From assembly GCF_934372025.1 (NCBI RefSeq), contig NZ_CAKROJ010000019.1:1-35806 (forward strand): a stretch of DNA of 35,806 nucleotides, given 5' to 3'. Positions 24,375-32,551 of this stretch are shown here, piece after piece. The DNA comes from an uncultured Blautia sp. GTDB taxonomy: Bacteria; Bacillota; Clostridia; Lachnospirales; Lachnospiraceae. The translations under genes and the position numbers were made by a program. Every line of letters begins with the position of its first letter. Within the stretch, counting starts at the first letter, position 1. Below the pieces are notes generated by a model. It searched no databases. It was given only the letters and a program-made list of their open reading frames with translations, and had not been told where the DNA came from.

Positions 24375-26087
24375 TTAACAGTAATTTTTTATGACAATCT
24401 GAAGTGTTTCTCTTCCCTGATATACATTGATTTCCGGATAATATGTAACGGAAATTGTTTCATGTGTCTGCACAAAAGTCACAAATTCAGATGCTTCCCC
24501 AAAATAAACTGCATCCATTTTGTTTCCATGTTCATCCATAAGAAGCATTTTGGCCACATTCCGGTTTCTGCCAAGAATCCGTATTCCCATCGCACGCAGA
24601 TGTTTCTGTGCAAACAACGGTTTTGTGTTGCCTTTTCCAAAAGGTTCCAGTATTTTCAATTGTTCTGTCAGCTGCTTTGTCAGATAGGAAATTGGCATCG
24701 GAACATCTATCATTATTTTGGGAATCAGTTCCTGCTCCGTCAACGTACAGTTTTCATTCAGACGTCTGCGAAAAGCTTCCACATTTTTTTCTTCCATGGA
24801 AAGTCCTGCTGCCATTGGATGACCTCCAAACTGTGTCAGAAGATCCCTGCATTTTACCAGTTCCTCATACATGGAATATGCCTCAATAGACCGTCCGCTG
24901 CCCTTTACACCCTCCGAACTCTTTGTAAGTACAAATACCGGTTTATTATATGCTTCTCTGATACGCCCTGCAATAATTCCTGCCAGACTCTCATGACATT
25001 CCGGAAGATACACTACCAGAACACGGTCTTCATTCATCTGACTGTTTTCAATCGCCTGAATTGCCTGTTCTTTTCCCTGTTCTGTCATCGCTTTTCTGCT
25101 CTGATTCAGATCATACAGATCATCTGCCAGTTTCATTGCCATATCCAGATTATCCGCACATAGCAGTTCCAGTGCCCGTGCCGCCGTGTCAAGTCTTCCG
25201 CTGGCGTTAATGCACGGACCAAGAACAAATCCTACATGGTATGCTGTAATATCAGCTCCCTCCAGATTATTTACACGAATCAGTGCTTTTAAACCTTCAT
25301 AGGACGTATTTGAAAGTTTCTTCAGGCCTTCTTTCACAATGATCCTGTTTTCGCCCTGAAGATCCATTACATCTCCAACTGTGGCAATCGCGGCAAACTC
25401 AAGAAAATCCCATATTTCATTTTTTTCAATTCCTGATACTTCATACAAAGCCCAGATCAGTTTCCAGGCTACAACAGCACCACAGATGTTTTTATTCGGA
25501 TACGGACAATCTGACTGCTTTGGATTGATGACCGCATCTGCTTCCGGAATGATCCACATTCTTCCATTCTCCGTATCTCTGAAAGGAACATCATGATGAT
25601 CTGTAATAATAACTGTGATTCCCTCTTTTCTGGCATATGCAATCTCTTCCGCCGCTGCAATACCATTGTCACAGGTCAGTATCGTATCAATTCTATCTTC
25701 CAGTGCTTTATCGATCAGCTGTTCATGCATACCATATCCATCCTTCACTCTGTCCGGGATATAAGTATCCACATCTGCACCGAGCCGTCTTAAACCTTTC
25801 AACAAAATGCAGGTTGCCGTCACGCCATCTATATCATAATCGCCAATTATGCGAATTCTTTTTTTCTGAGTTATTTTTTTCTTTAAGATTTCAACTGCTT
25901 TATCAATGTCCTTCATTTTCCATGGAGATGGAAGTTCCTTTAATGTACCGTGCAGATAAGAACGAATTGCCTCCATATCCTGCACATCACGATTTCGGAT
26001 CAGTCTGGCAATGACCGGATCTATTCCGAATTCTTCTGCAATCTTCTGAAAATCCGCTTTTTTACTATATATCATCCATTTTTCCAT
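24375..26087 (-). CDS. recJ: Single-stranded-DNA-specific exonuclease RecJ
   Basis: A 570-residue DHH-family 5'-3' exonuclease used in recombination and mismatch repair. Motifs in order: IIGDYDIDGVTAT (motif I, Asp ligands), TCDNGIAA, IITDHHDV (the DHH triad), NASGRLDTA, and in the DHHA1 domain GGHPMAAGLSM. The C-terminal OB-like domain is present. I start at ATG 26087 because GGAG lies 9 bases upstream; an ATG at 26102 has no SD. A gap of about 130 bases with a hairpin separates it from secDF, and the apt promoter lies 68 bases past its stop, so it may be read from the secDF unit by readthrough. Confidence 0.96.
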   Translation of the reverse strand: MEKWMIYSKKADFQKIAEEFGIDPVIARLIRNRDVQDMEAIRSYLHGTLKELPSPWKMKDIDKAVEILKKKITQKKRIRIIGDYDIDGVTATCILLKGLRRLGADVDTYIPDRVKDGYGMHEQLIDKALEDRIDTILTCDNGIAAAEEIAYARKEGITVIITDHHDVPFRDTENGRMWIIPEADAVINPKQSDCPYPNKNICGAVVAWKLIWALYEVSGIEKNEIWDFLEFAAIATVGDVMDLQGENRIIVKEGLKKLSNTSYEGLKALIRVNNLEGADITAYHVGFVLGPCINASGRLDTAARALELLCADNLDMAMKLADDLYDLNQSRKAMTEQGKEQAIQAIENSQMNEDRVLVVYLPECHESLAGIIAGRIREAYNKPVFVLTKSSEGVKGSGRSIEAYSMYEELVKCRDLLTQFGGHPMAAGLSMEEKNVEAFRRRLNENCTLTEQELIPKIMIDVPMPISYLTKQLTEQLKILEPFGKGNTKPLFAQKHLRAMGIRILGRNRNVAKMLLMDEHGNKMDAVYFGEASEFVTFVQTHETISVTYYPEINVYQGRETLQIVIKNYC

Positions 26088-26164
26088 GATCGTCTTCTCC
26101 ATTATTTCTGTTTATGTTAAAAAGCAACGCGGACAAAGCCGCTTCAAACTTTCAATTATAGAAC

Positions 26165-26196
26165 AAACCCCGGGGCAGCAACCTGTCCCGGGATCT
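26165..26196 (-). terminator. GC-rich hairpin after secDF
   Basis: CCCGGGACAG pairs with CTGCCCCGGG (one mismatch) around a short loop, about 30 bases after the secDF stop. The following tract on the minus strand is GTTTGTTCT, only partly T-rich, so termination before recJ may be incomplete. Confidence 0.55.
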
Positions 26197-26221
26197 GAAA
26201 TTTTATTTTTTATTGTTCGGA

Positions 26222-28633
26222 TTATTCACCCTTGTTCTCATTAGCGGAAGCATTTTCTTTAGCCGCTGCTTCCTGTGCCGCCAGACGTTCTGCTACTCTC
26301 TTGCGGTTTTTCTTTTTCGGCTGATCCGGATTTTTCTTTCCGGACTGTGTATTTTTCTTAGCTGTATTTGCCTGTTTTGCAGAAGCTGAAGTATTCTTTG
26401 CTGCAACTGCTGCTACAGGTGTTTTTCTGTAATAACGTTTCATAACCAGCCACAGTGCACCTGTAATACATACAGAAGAATATGCACCGCAGATAACGCC
26501 CATCATAAGAGGTGCTGCGAATTCACGGATAGAAGAAACGCCCAGAACATACAGAGCTGCTACCATTACAAAGGTTGTAAATGAAGTGTAAATACTTCTT
26601 GTAAGAGTCTGTGTGATACTCTTGTTAACAACTTCCGGAAGGTTTTCTCTGGTTGCCTTCATATTCTCACGAATACGGTCGAAGATAACGATAGTCGCAT
26701 TGATGGAGTAACCAACGATAGTCAGCATACATGCGATAAATGTATTACCTACGGAAATTCTGGAGATTGCATAGAAGGCAAATACAACCAGAACGTCATG
26801 AAGCAGAGCAATTACGGCACTGCCTGCAAAACGGATATCTTTGAATCGGAACCAGATGTAAGCAAGCATGAAAAGAGTTGCTACAATAACAGCTACAAGT
26901 GCATCTCTTCTCATTTCAGAACTTACAGTTGAAGAAATACTTTCTGTTGCGATCAGAGACTTATCTACTTCAAATTTCTCAACAAGTGCATCATCCAGCT
27001 TTTCACGCTCTGCCTGTGAAAGGGTACGGGTCTTAATAACTACCTGATTTGTTCCCACAACCTTAGTCGGCTGAACATTCTTATCACCGGTAATCTCTTC
27101 AACGAGTGGAGTTACTTCAGAATCAATCTGTTTGATATCCATGTCTTCGTTGAATGTTACGGTTGTTGCTGTACCACCTGAGAAATCAAGTGCATAGTTC
27201 AATGCAGTACCATCAATCTGATGATGAGCGATCATTGCAACCGGACCACTGAGGATCAGGATAATGGAAAGAATAAAGAATCCTTTTCTCTTTCCGACAA
27301 TGTCAAATACCTTACGCTCTTTTGCACGTCCATAGAATTTTTCATCATGGAATCCAACTGCATAGAGAGCTTTCATAACAAAACGTGATACAACCAGTGC
27401 TGTAAACATGGATACTACGATACCAAGAGCCAGTGTATAAGCAAAGCCCTTAACTGTACCGGAACCCAGCCACATCAGTACCAGTGATGCGATCAGGGTT
27501 GTAATGTTACCGTCAAAGATTGCACTGAACGCTTTGGAGAAACCTTCTTTGATAGAAGCCTTCACAGAGTTTCCTGCTGCAATCTCTTCCTGAATACGTG
27601 CATAAATGATAACGTTAGCATCTACCGCCATACCAATACCGAGGATAATACCTGCGATACCCGGAAGTGTCAGTGTGATGTCAAATGCATTCAATGTTAT
27701 CAAAACAAGTGCTGTATAGAGAATCAGCGCAATACCAGCAACCAGACCTGGAAGTCTGTACACAATGATCATAAAGATGATCACGATGATAAGACCGATC
27801 AGACCAGCCATAACACTTGTGGAGATAGCTTCTTCTCCAAGCTGAGCTGCAACAACGCTGGAACGAAGTTCTTCAAGTTCAATACTAAGAGAACCGATAC
27901 GGATATAAGAAGCAAGGTTCTGAGCCTCTTCCACATCAGACATACCAGTGATCTGTGCCTGTCCACCTGTGATTGCTTCATTTACCTTTGGAGCACTTAA
28001 AATCTGGTTGTCATAAATAATTGCGATCTGTTTGCCAACGTTTGCTTCGGTTGCCTCAGCAAATTTGGTTTTTCCTTCATCTGTAAGAGTCAGGCTGACT
28101 GCATATTCTCTGGTGCTGTTTTTGTCAGACTGGAATGCACCACCCTGTGCATCCTTTACATCTGTACCTTCCAGAACTACAGATCCGGATTCGCGGATCT
28201 CGTCCAGACTTCTTGCAAGGACATATCCACTTCCTGTACTTGAAACGTTTGCATTACCATCTTCATCTGACATGGTAATAAAACACAGAGAACCCGGTTT
28301 ACCAAGATCATTCAGGATCTCATCAGCATCTGTAACACCAGGAATCTCTACAGCGATACGATCGCTTCCTTCTTTGTACACCTGTGCTTCTGTACTGTAC
28401 TGTTCCACACGCTTCTGAAGTTTGTAAACAGTATCTGACATGTCTTCTGCACTAGGGTCACTGTCTTTTGCCTGATAAGTGATACTTACACCACCAGACA
28501 GATCCAGGCCGGTCTTAATGTTTTTTGCAGAACCGGTACCTGTTGGTCCGAGGCCAATCCCGGCCGTGTAACACAGAAAGACTGTGATAATGGCGGTCAG
28601 AAGCAGCACAACAATTCCTTTGTTTTTCTTCAT
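26222..28633 (-). CDS. secDF: Fused protein-export membrane protein SecDF
   Basis: An 803-residue single-chain SecD-SecF, the proton-driven accessory of the SecYEG translocon. SecD half: membrane helix 1, KTGLDLSGGVSITYQ, a periplasmic P1-type region to about residue 265, then five helices with FDGNITTLIASLVLMWLGSG. SecF half begins around residue 450 with a new helix, then NYALDFSGGTATTVTF and GYSINATIVIFDRIREN. The last about 70 residues form a Lys/Ala/Asn-rich basic cytoplasmic tail. Fusion of SecD and SecF is usual in Bacilli and many Clostridia. It follows scfB by 24 bases, a SCIFF-secDF arrangement typical of Clostridia. Confidence 0.96.
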   Translation of the reverse strand: MKKNKGIVVLLLTAIITVFLCYTAGIGLGPTGTGSAKNIKTGLDLSGGVSITYQAKDSDPSAEDMSDTVYKLQKRVEQYSTEAQVYKEGSDRIAVEIPGVTDADEILNDLGKPGSLCFITMSDEDGNANVSSTGSGYVLARSLDEIRESGSVVLEGTDVKDAQGGAFQSDKNSTREYAVSLTLTDEGKTKFAEATEANVGKQIAIIYDNQILSAPKVNEAITGGQAQITGMSDVEEAQNLASYIRIGSLSIELEELRSSVVAAQLGEEAISTSVMAGLIGLIIVIIFMIIVYRLPGLVAGIALILYTALVLITLNAFDITLTLPGIAGIILGIGMAVDANVIIYARIQEEIAAGNSVKASIKEGFSKAFSAIFDGNITTLIASLVLMWLGSGTVKGFAYTLALGIVVSMFTALVVSRFVMKALYAVGFHDEKFYGRAKERKVFDIVGKRKGFFILSIILILSGPVAMIAHHQIDGTALNYALDFSGGTATTVTFNEDMDIKQIDSEVTPLVEEITGDKNVQPTKVVGTNQVVIKTRTLSQAEREKLDDALVEKFEVDKSLIATESISSTVSSEMRRDALVAVIVATLFMLAYIWFRFKDIRFAGSAVIALLHDVLVVFAFYAISRISVGNTFIACMLTIVGYSINATIVIFDRIRENMKATRENLPEVVNKSITQTLTRSIYTSFTTFVMVAALYVLGVSSIREFAAPLMMGVICGAYSSVCITGALWLVMKRYYRKTPVAAVAAKNTSASAKQANTAKKNTQSGKKNPDQPKKKNRKRVAERLAAQEAAAKENASANENKGE

Positions 28634-28657
28634 TGTTCTTTCCCTTCTTGCATTATT

Positions 28658-30022
28658 TTATTCCGCTAACGCGGCCTTTATCATGATTGCGCACTCCACT
28701 CTTTTACGCTGAAGTTCACATCCGATACCATAATTGCCATTAATATCTTTCTGGAAATGATAAGCATTGGCAGCACAGCCACCACTGCAGTAAAATCTTG
28801 CGAAACAGTCCTTGCATGCTTCTTTGGTATAAACATTACATTTACCAAACTGCTCACGAACTTCCGGACGAGTAATTCCTTCATCCACATTTCCCATAAG
28901 GAACTGCTCTTCACCAACAAACTGATGACACGGATAGAAATCTCCCCACGGAGTTACTGCGAGATACTCTGTACCTGATCCACATCCTGAAAGACGTTTG
29001 TAAACACACGGACCGCCTGTCAGATCGATCATAAAGTGGAAGAAATTAAATCCTTCTCCTGCTTTTTCTCTGGCGATCATTTCTTTTGCCAGTTTATCAT
29101 ATTCTTCTTTGATCTGAGGAATATCCTCTTCTCTGATCGCATACTCTTCAGTCTCAGCAGCAACTACCGGTTCAACTGAAATCTGTTTGAATCCAAGATC
29201 TGCAAGATGCAGTACATCATTTGAAAAATCAAGATTATGATGTGTAAATGTACCACGTACATAATACTTATCCTGATTTCTGGATTCTGCAAACTTCTGG
29301 AATTTTGGAATGATCAGATCGTAACTTCCAGCGCCCTTGCGGAATGGTCTCATATAATCGTGAACTTCCTTACGTCCATCAACACTGAGAACAACATTTC
29401 CCATCTCTTTGTTACAGAATTCCATTACTTCGTCATTAAGAAGTACACCATTGGTTGTGAGCGTAAAACGGAACTTCTTATTATGAAGCTTTTCCTGCTC
29501 TCTTCCATATGCTACCAGGTCTTTGACAACCTGCCAGTTCATAAGAGGTTCTCCTCCGAAGAAATCTACTTCCAGGTTCTTTCTGGAGCCGGAGTTGGCG
29601 ATCAGGAAATCAAGAGCTTTCTTTCCGACTTCAAAAGACATCAGTGCCCGTCTTCCGTGATATTCTCCCTCTTCGGCAAAACAGTATCGACAGGCCAGAT
29701 TACAGTCATGAGCAATGTGCAGGCACAGCGCTTTGACTACTGTCTGTCGATTCTCTGTAAATTCATCAATAATATTTTCGTATACATCTCTGGTAAACAG
29801 CATTCCCTGTTCTTTCAGCTTTTCGCACTCTGAAACAGAAGTACGGATATCAGCTTCCGGATATTTATCCTTCAGTCTGTCAACAATCTCCTGTTCTGAA
29901 AGTCCATCTTCCATAAACGGAAGAACTTCATAAGTAACAAGGTCTACCAGATGAATGCATCCACTGTTAATATCCAGAACAATATTGTAGCCATTACTCT
30001 GGTATCTATGAATCAGACTCAT
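28658..30022 (-). CDS. scfB: SCIFF peptide maturase, radical-SAM/SPASM thioether-forming enzyme
   Basis: A 454-residue radical-SAM peptide maturase. Residues 1-90 form a PqqD-like peptide-recognition region. The radical-SAM cluster motif is CNLACRYC (Cys107, 111, 114), with FFGGEP for SAM binding. The SPASM domain supplies further cysteines for two auxiliary clusters: Cys347, 365, 395, 403, 406, 412, 416 and 435. The enzyme links a Cys sulfur to a Thr carbon in the SCIFF peptide; in Clostridium thermocellum the homologue is CteB. The precursor gene lies 90 bases upstream with a hairpin between them. secDF follows immediately. The function of the mature SCIFF product is unknown in any organism, to my knowledge. 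Confidence 0.96.
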   Translation of the reverse strand: MSLIHRYQSNGYNIVLDINSGCIHLVDLVTYEVLPFMEDGLSEQEIVDRLKDKYPEADIRTSVSECEKLKEQGMLFTRDVYENIIDEFTENRQTVVKALCLHIAHDCNLACRYCFAEEGEYHGRRALMSFEVGKKALDFLIANSGSRKNLEVDFFGGEPLMNWQVVKDLVAYGREQEKLHNKKFRFTLTTNGVLLNDEVMEFCNKEMGNVVLSVDGRKEVHDYMRPFRKGAGSYDLIIPKFQKFAESRNQDKYYVRGTFTHHNLDFSNDVLHLADLGFKQISVEPVVAAETEEYAIREEDIPQIKEEYDKLAKEMIAREKAGEGFNFFHFMIDLTGGPCVYKRLSGCGSGTEYLAVTPWGDFYPCHQFVGEEQFLMGNVDEGITRPEVREQFGKCNVYTKEACKDCFARFYCSGGCAANAYHFQKDINGNYGIGCELQRKRVECAIMIKAALAE

Positions 30023-30064
30023 CTTTCTGAAAATCCTTTCCTGTAAAACTTTTTTTCATAAGAA

Positions 30065-30092
30065 TAAGCAGCGGATTTCACTCCGCTGCTTA
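30065..30092 (-). terminator. Perfect hairpin between SCIFF peptide and maturase genes
   Basis: TAAGCAGCGGA and TCCGCTGCTTA pair without mismatch (11 bp) around a 6-base loop, 20 bases past the scfA stop. The tract after it on the minus strand is ATTCTTATG, a weak T-run, so it looks like a partial attenuator or an RNA-stabilising 3' hairpin rather than a full stop. Confidence 0.65.
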
Positions 30093-30112
30093 ACTGAATG
30101 TTCTGAACCAGC

Positions 30113-30253
30113 TTATTTGTTCTCGCAGCTCTGGTTTCCTACAGTACAGGAAGTTTTGCATGCTGACTGGCAAGATGTCTGACATTCACCACATCCACCT
30201 TTTTTCACTGTGTTCTGCAGGTTCTTTGTATTTAATGTTTTGATATGTTCCAT
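30113..30253 (-). CDS. scfA: SCIFF ribosomally made peptide precursor
   Basis: A 46-residue peptide with six cysteines (21, 24, 28, 32, 36, 43), the 'six cysteines in forty-five' family. The leader MEHIKTLNTKNLQNTVKKGG is nearly invariant in Clostridia; the core carries the cysteines. As I recall, work on the C. thermocellum homologue places the thioether between Cys32 and Thr37, and both positions are conserved here. The start at 30253 has AAGGAGG 8 bases upstream; the in-frame ATG at 30298 lacks an SD. An extended -10 promoter lies about 40 bases upstream, so the peptide can be made independently of the TIGR04086 gene. Confidence 0.96.
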   Translation of the reverse strand: MEHIKTLNTKNLQNTVKKGGCGECQTSCQSACKTSCTVGNQSCENK

Positions 30254-30288
30254 TGTATATACCTCCTTATGTATAATTGTCTGGGCAT

Positions 30289-30297
30289 AGTATATCA
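30289..30297 (-). promoter_or_regulatory. Extended -10 promoter of scfA
   Basis: Minus-strand TGATATACT (TG-N-TATACT), placing the transcript start about 30 bases before the scfA ATG. No clear -35, consistent with an extended -10 type. Confidence 0.55.
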
Positions 30298-30328
30298 TAA
30301 AACCCGCCCAATTAAAAGCATTTTTTTA

Positions 30329-30679
30329 TCATGAAAGCATCCCTCCAAGGGTTCCTCCGCCCAGACACATAAAAAATGTAGTCACCATGTGTTGAACACT
30401 CATATCCCATCTTCTCTGTACTACAAATGAGACGAATATCAACAATAAAAAATAGCATAATCCTACCAGAAATCCCCATCGATATTTATCCTGTCTGAGT
30501 ATCTTTCCTGCCAAAAATCCACCTGCCAGACACGATAATACGTAAATTGCCAGAATTCCTGCTGTGACTGGTCCTTTTCCTATATCCAGTTTAAAAACAA
30601 GCAGTGCCAGTAACAGCAGACTGCCTCCTGACAGAAGATATGCCAGAAACAATGATCTTAAAATTGCCTTTGCCTTCAT
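30329..30679 (-). CDS. TIGR04086-family membrane protein
   Basis: A 116-residue integral membrane protein with four hydrophobic helices (about 9-30, 38-58, 69-88, 99-115), short charged loops and Gly-rich ends (CLAGGFLAGK, CLGGGTLGGML). It matches my recollection of the TIGR04086 family, which occurs in Clostridia beside the SCIFF gene. Function is unknown; the linkage suggests a role in SCIFF export or immunity, but nothing beyond location supports this. Start ATG 30679 follows GGGAGGG plus a 7-base spacer; the ATG at 30694 would include the SD. That SD forms the 3' arm of a hairpin (see the terminator entry). Confidence 0.85.
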   Translation of the reverse strand: MKAKAILRSLFLAYLLSGGSLLLLALLVFKLDIGKGPVTAGILAIYVLSCLAGGFLAGKILRQDKYRWGFLVGLCYFLLLIFVSFVVQRRWDMSVQHMVTTFFMCLGGGTLGGMLS

Positions 30680-30718
30680 AAAAAGCCCTCCCATACATTA
30701 GTATATGGAAAGGCTTTT
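30680..30718 (-). terminator. Terminator hairpin overlapping the RBS of the TIGR04086 gene
   Basis: On the minus strand AAGCCTTTCCATA pairs along its full length (two G-U pairs) with TATGGGAGGGCTT around CTAATG-like loop bases, followed by TTTTT. It ends the surface-protein transcript. The 3' arm contains GGGAGGG, the SD of the next gene, and the loop side holds a minus-strand TATACT -10-like box. In the plus direction it is also followed by TTTTCTT. Confidence 0.8.
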
Positions 30719-30748
30719 CTTAATATGTCTTAAACTCACAGACGCAAA

Positions 30749-32269
30749 TTATCTTTTCTTTTTGAGATAAACAAGTACTGCCACAATCACTGCTGCTGCA
30801 ATTCCAATGATTACAAATGGAAGAATCGGTGTATTATCACCGGTTTCCACTGCTCCAACCGAATTACTGCTGCTGTCTGTTTCGCTCTTTTCTGATGTAA
30901 CAGTTGAATTGTCCTGGTTGCCTGATGCAGAATTCTGTGCTGCTGTATTATCCGCAGATGCACTGTTATTCGTATTAGCTGCTCCTGAAGCTGTCGTTAC
31001 AGATGCTGTTGGAGTTATACTTACAGCAGAAGTTGATCCCGTTCCTGAAGAATAACTTCCATCCTCAATCTCTTCTCCCACAAGAGTCTTACTTCCTGCA
31101 ATTCCAAATGGGCTGAATGAATGTGTGCTGAACACCATTGTACTGCCTTCGACACTTGGAACAATTGTTTCTACTGCTCCACTGTCCAAAATATGTTCAA
31201 TCGTATAATCATAACCGGCTTTAACCGGAACTGTTACACTCAAATATTCTCCATCCGGAATTTCATATTCTGTATTATTCTTCATATCCCATAATTCGAA
31301 TTCATAGGACTTGAAAACATTTGCCTCAGCTGCATTTGTAAACTCATAATTTTCACCGCTTGCCACTCTGAACTGCACATACCATGGCAGATTAATTCCT
31401 GATACAGAAATCCCATTACAGTTATGATTTACCTCAGCTAACTGCTCTTTTTCTTCGTCAGAAGGTTCTGCTGTCGCTTCTACAGAATGATCACGATCAT
31501 CTTTTGTAATGTCCTTTTCAGTTCCATCAAAAATATTATCCTTATCTGCTTCCGGAGTTACCGTAATTTCTGGTATTTCTGTAACTTCCGGGGTTTCTGG
31601 CATGTCTGGAGTCTCTGTAATTTCCGGTGTTTCCGGCATATCTGGAGTCTCCGGTGTTTCTGTGAGATCTGGAGTTCCAGTAATTTCCGGGGTTTCCGTT
31701 ACTTCCGGTGTCTCAGGCGTATCTGGAGTCTCTGTAATCTCCGGGTTCTCCGGTGTATTATTCATTTTCTCATTATCTGAAATCTCTTCTGTCACTTCGG
31801 AATTCTCTGTATTCTCATCTGTTTCCGGAGTCTCTGTCACTTCTGCTTCTGTATTATCCATCTCATCAGACTGTTCTGTGCTTCCTGAATGATCAGAATC
31901 CTTACTGATACTGCTCACTACTACTGTCACAGTACTGTAAATTACATCTGACTGCCCATCCCAGCCGGGAATCTGTGCCAAATCTGCTGTATTATATGGA
32001 CGAAATACTACGTCATACACCTGAGTTCTCGCCGACGGTACACTGGAATCATCAACCCAGGAAAGTGTTCCATAGTCATTTTGGGGAAGTGAAATCTCCG
32101 AAAGAGGAACCGGCTGATCAATCGTAACATTATCCGGAATCAACTTGCTGGTCTGCACTGTTGCTGAACTGTCCCCCAGTACTGTTGCAAATGAAAACTG
32201 GCTAGTTACAAGAGCTGCAGTCAATGCTGCCGCTGCGAAAAACTGCATGTTTTTCCTCTTTTTCATCAT
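30749..32269 (-). CDS. Cell-surface protein with Thr-Pro-Glu repeats and sortase-type TGD anchor
   Basis: A 506-residue exported protein. Signal peptide with basic MMKKRKN and hydrophobic core to about residue 32; an Ig-like beta domain (about 41-118, with YDVVFRPYN and VTVVVS); an acidic Ser/Glu/Thr region; a 70-residue TPE repeat (172-240); a folded central domain (about 284-395, with YEFELWDMKN and VPVKAGYDYTI); a Ser/Thr/Asn-rich wall-spanning stretch (400-470); and ETGDNTPILP, a membrane helix (483-501) and KKKR. The TGD pentapeptide variant is common for sortase substrates in Lachnospiraceae instead of LPXTG. No sortase gene is in the window. Start ATG 32269 has GAGGTG 8 bases upstream. 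Ligand unknown. Confidence 0.9.
   Translation of the reverse strand: MMKKRKNMQFFAAAALTAALVTSQFSFATVLGDSSATVQTSKLIPDNVTIDQPVPLSEISLPQNDYGTLSWVDDSSVPSARTQVYDVVFRPYNTADLAQIPGWDGQSDVIYSTVTVVVSSISKDSDHSGSTEQSDEMDNTEAEVTETPETDENTENSEVTEEISDNEKMNNTPENPEITETPDTPETPEVTETPEITGTPDLTETPETPDMPETPEITETPDMPETPEVTEIPEITVTPEADKDNIFDGTEKDITKDDRDHSVEATAEPSDEEKEQLAEVNHNCNGISVSGINLPWYVQFRVASGENYEFTNAAEANVFKSYEFELWDMKNNTEYEIPDGEYLSVTVPVKAGYDYTIEHILDSGAVETIVPSVEGSTMVFSTHSFSPFGIAGSKTLVGEEIEDGSYSSGTGSTSAVSITPTASVTTASGAANTNNSASADNTAAQNSASGNQDNSTVTSEKSETDSSSNSVGAVETGDNTPILPFVIIGIAAAVIVAVLVYLKKKR
31550..31756 (-). repeat. Coding tandem repeat (TPE/TET units) in surface protein
   Basis: About 207 bases encode degenerate units such as TPEITET, PDMPETPEVTE and TPETPD. 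The imperfect 12- to 21-base periodicity of the TCTGGAGTTTCTGT-like DNA is visible on the plus strand. Such stretches are prone to slippage and length variation between strains. Confidence 0.85.
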
Positions 32270-32490
32270 AATCCTCACACCTCAATCTATATTCATTGCC
32301 ATTCAGAAGACTTCGTCATACTAAACAGCACTCTATTCTCGATATTAAATCTGCTAATAACTTGTCTCTATATAATATACAATTTCAAATTTTAATACTG
32401 TAATCTAAAAAATTCTCATATTTCTATGTATTAAACTTTTATCGTTTCGTAACTATTTTGTAACACAATATTTTATTTTACGACACAAGC

Positions 32491-32499
32491 ATTATATCA
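32491..32499 (-). promoter_or_regulatory. Extended -10 promoter upstream of the surface protein gene
   Basis: Minus-strand TGATATAAT, with TGTCGA at 17 bases as a weak -35. If used, the mRNA has a leader of about 215 bases before the ATG at 32269. The stretch 32270-32490 is very AT-rich; I see no small open frame with an SD and no strong hairpin in it. Confidence 0.5.
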
Positions 32500-32551
32500 C
32501 AGTTCTACTTTTTTCGACACCCCCAAATTATTTTTTTTATATTCCGCATAA

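Noticed and set aside
24348..25163. Open plus-strand frame of 271 codons opposite recJ
   Set aside because: Antisense shadow of recJ with His/Phe/Cys-rich composition and no SD.
28658..30253. Classifying the scfAB pair as a sactipeptide or lanthipeptide bacteriocin cluster
   Set aside because: The peptide is the conserved SCIFF family; no immunity, lanthionine synthetase or dedicated bacteriocin exporter adjoins it.
31550..31756. CRISPR-like repeats
   Set aside because: The periodic DNA is in frame with a TPE-rich protein, units are unequal and there are no spacers.
32270..32490. Riboswitch in the long leader of the surface protein
   Set aside because: The leader is mostly A/T with no stable stem set or known aptamer core that I can recognise.
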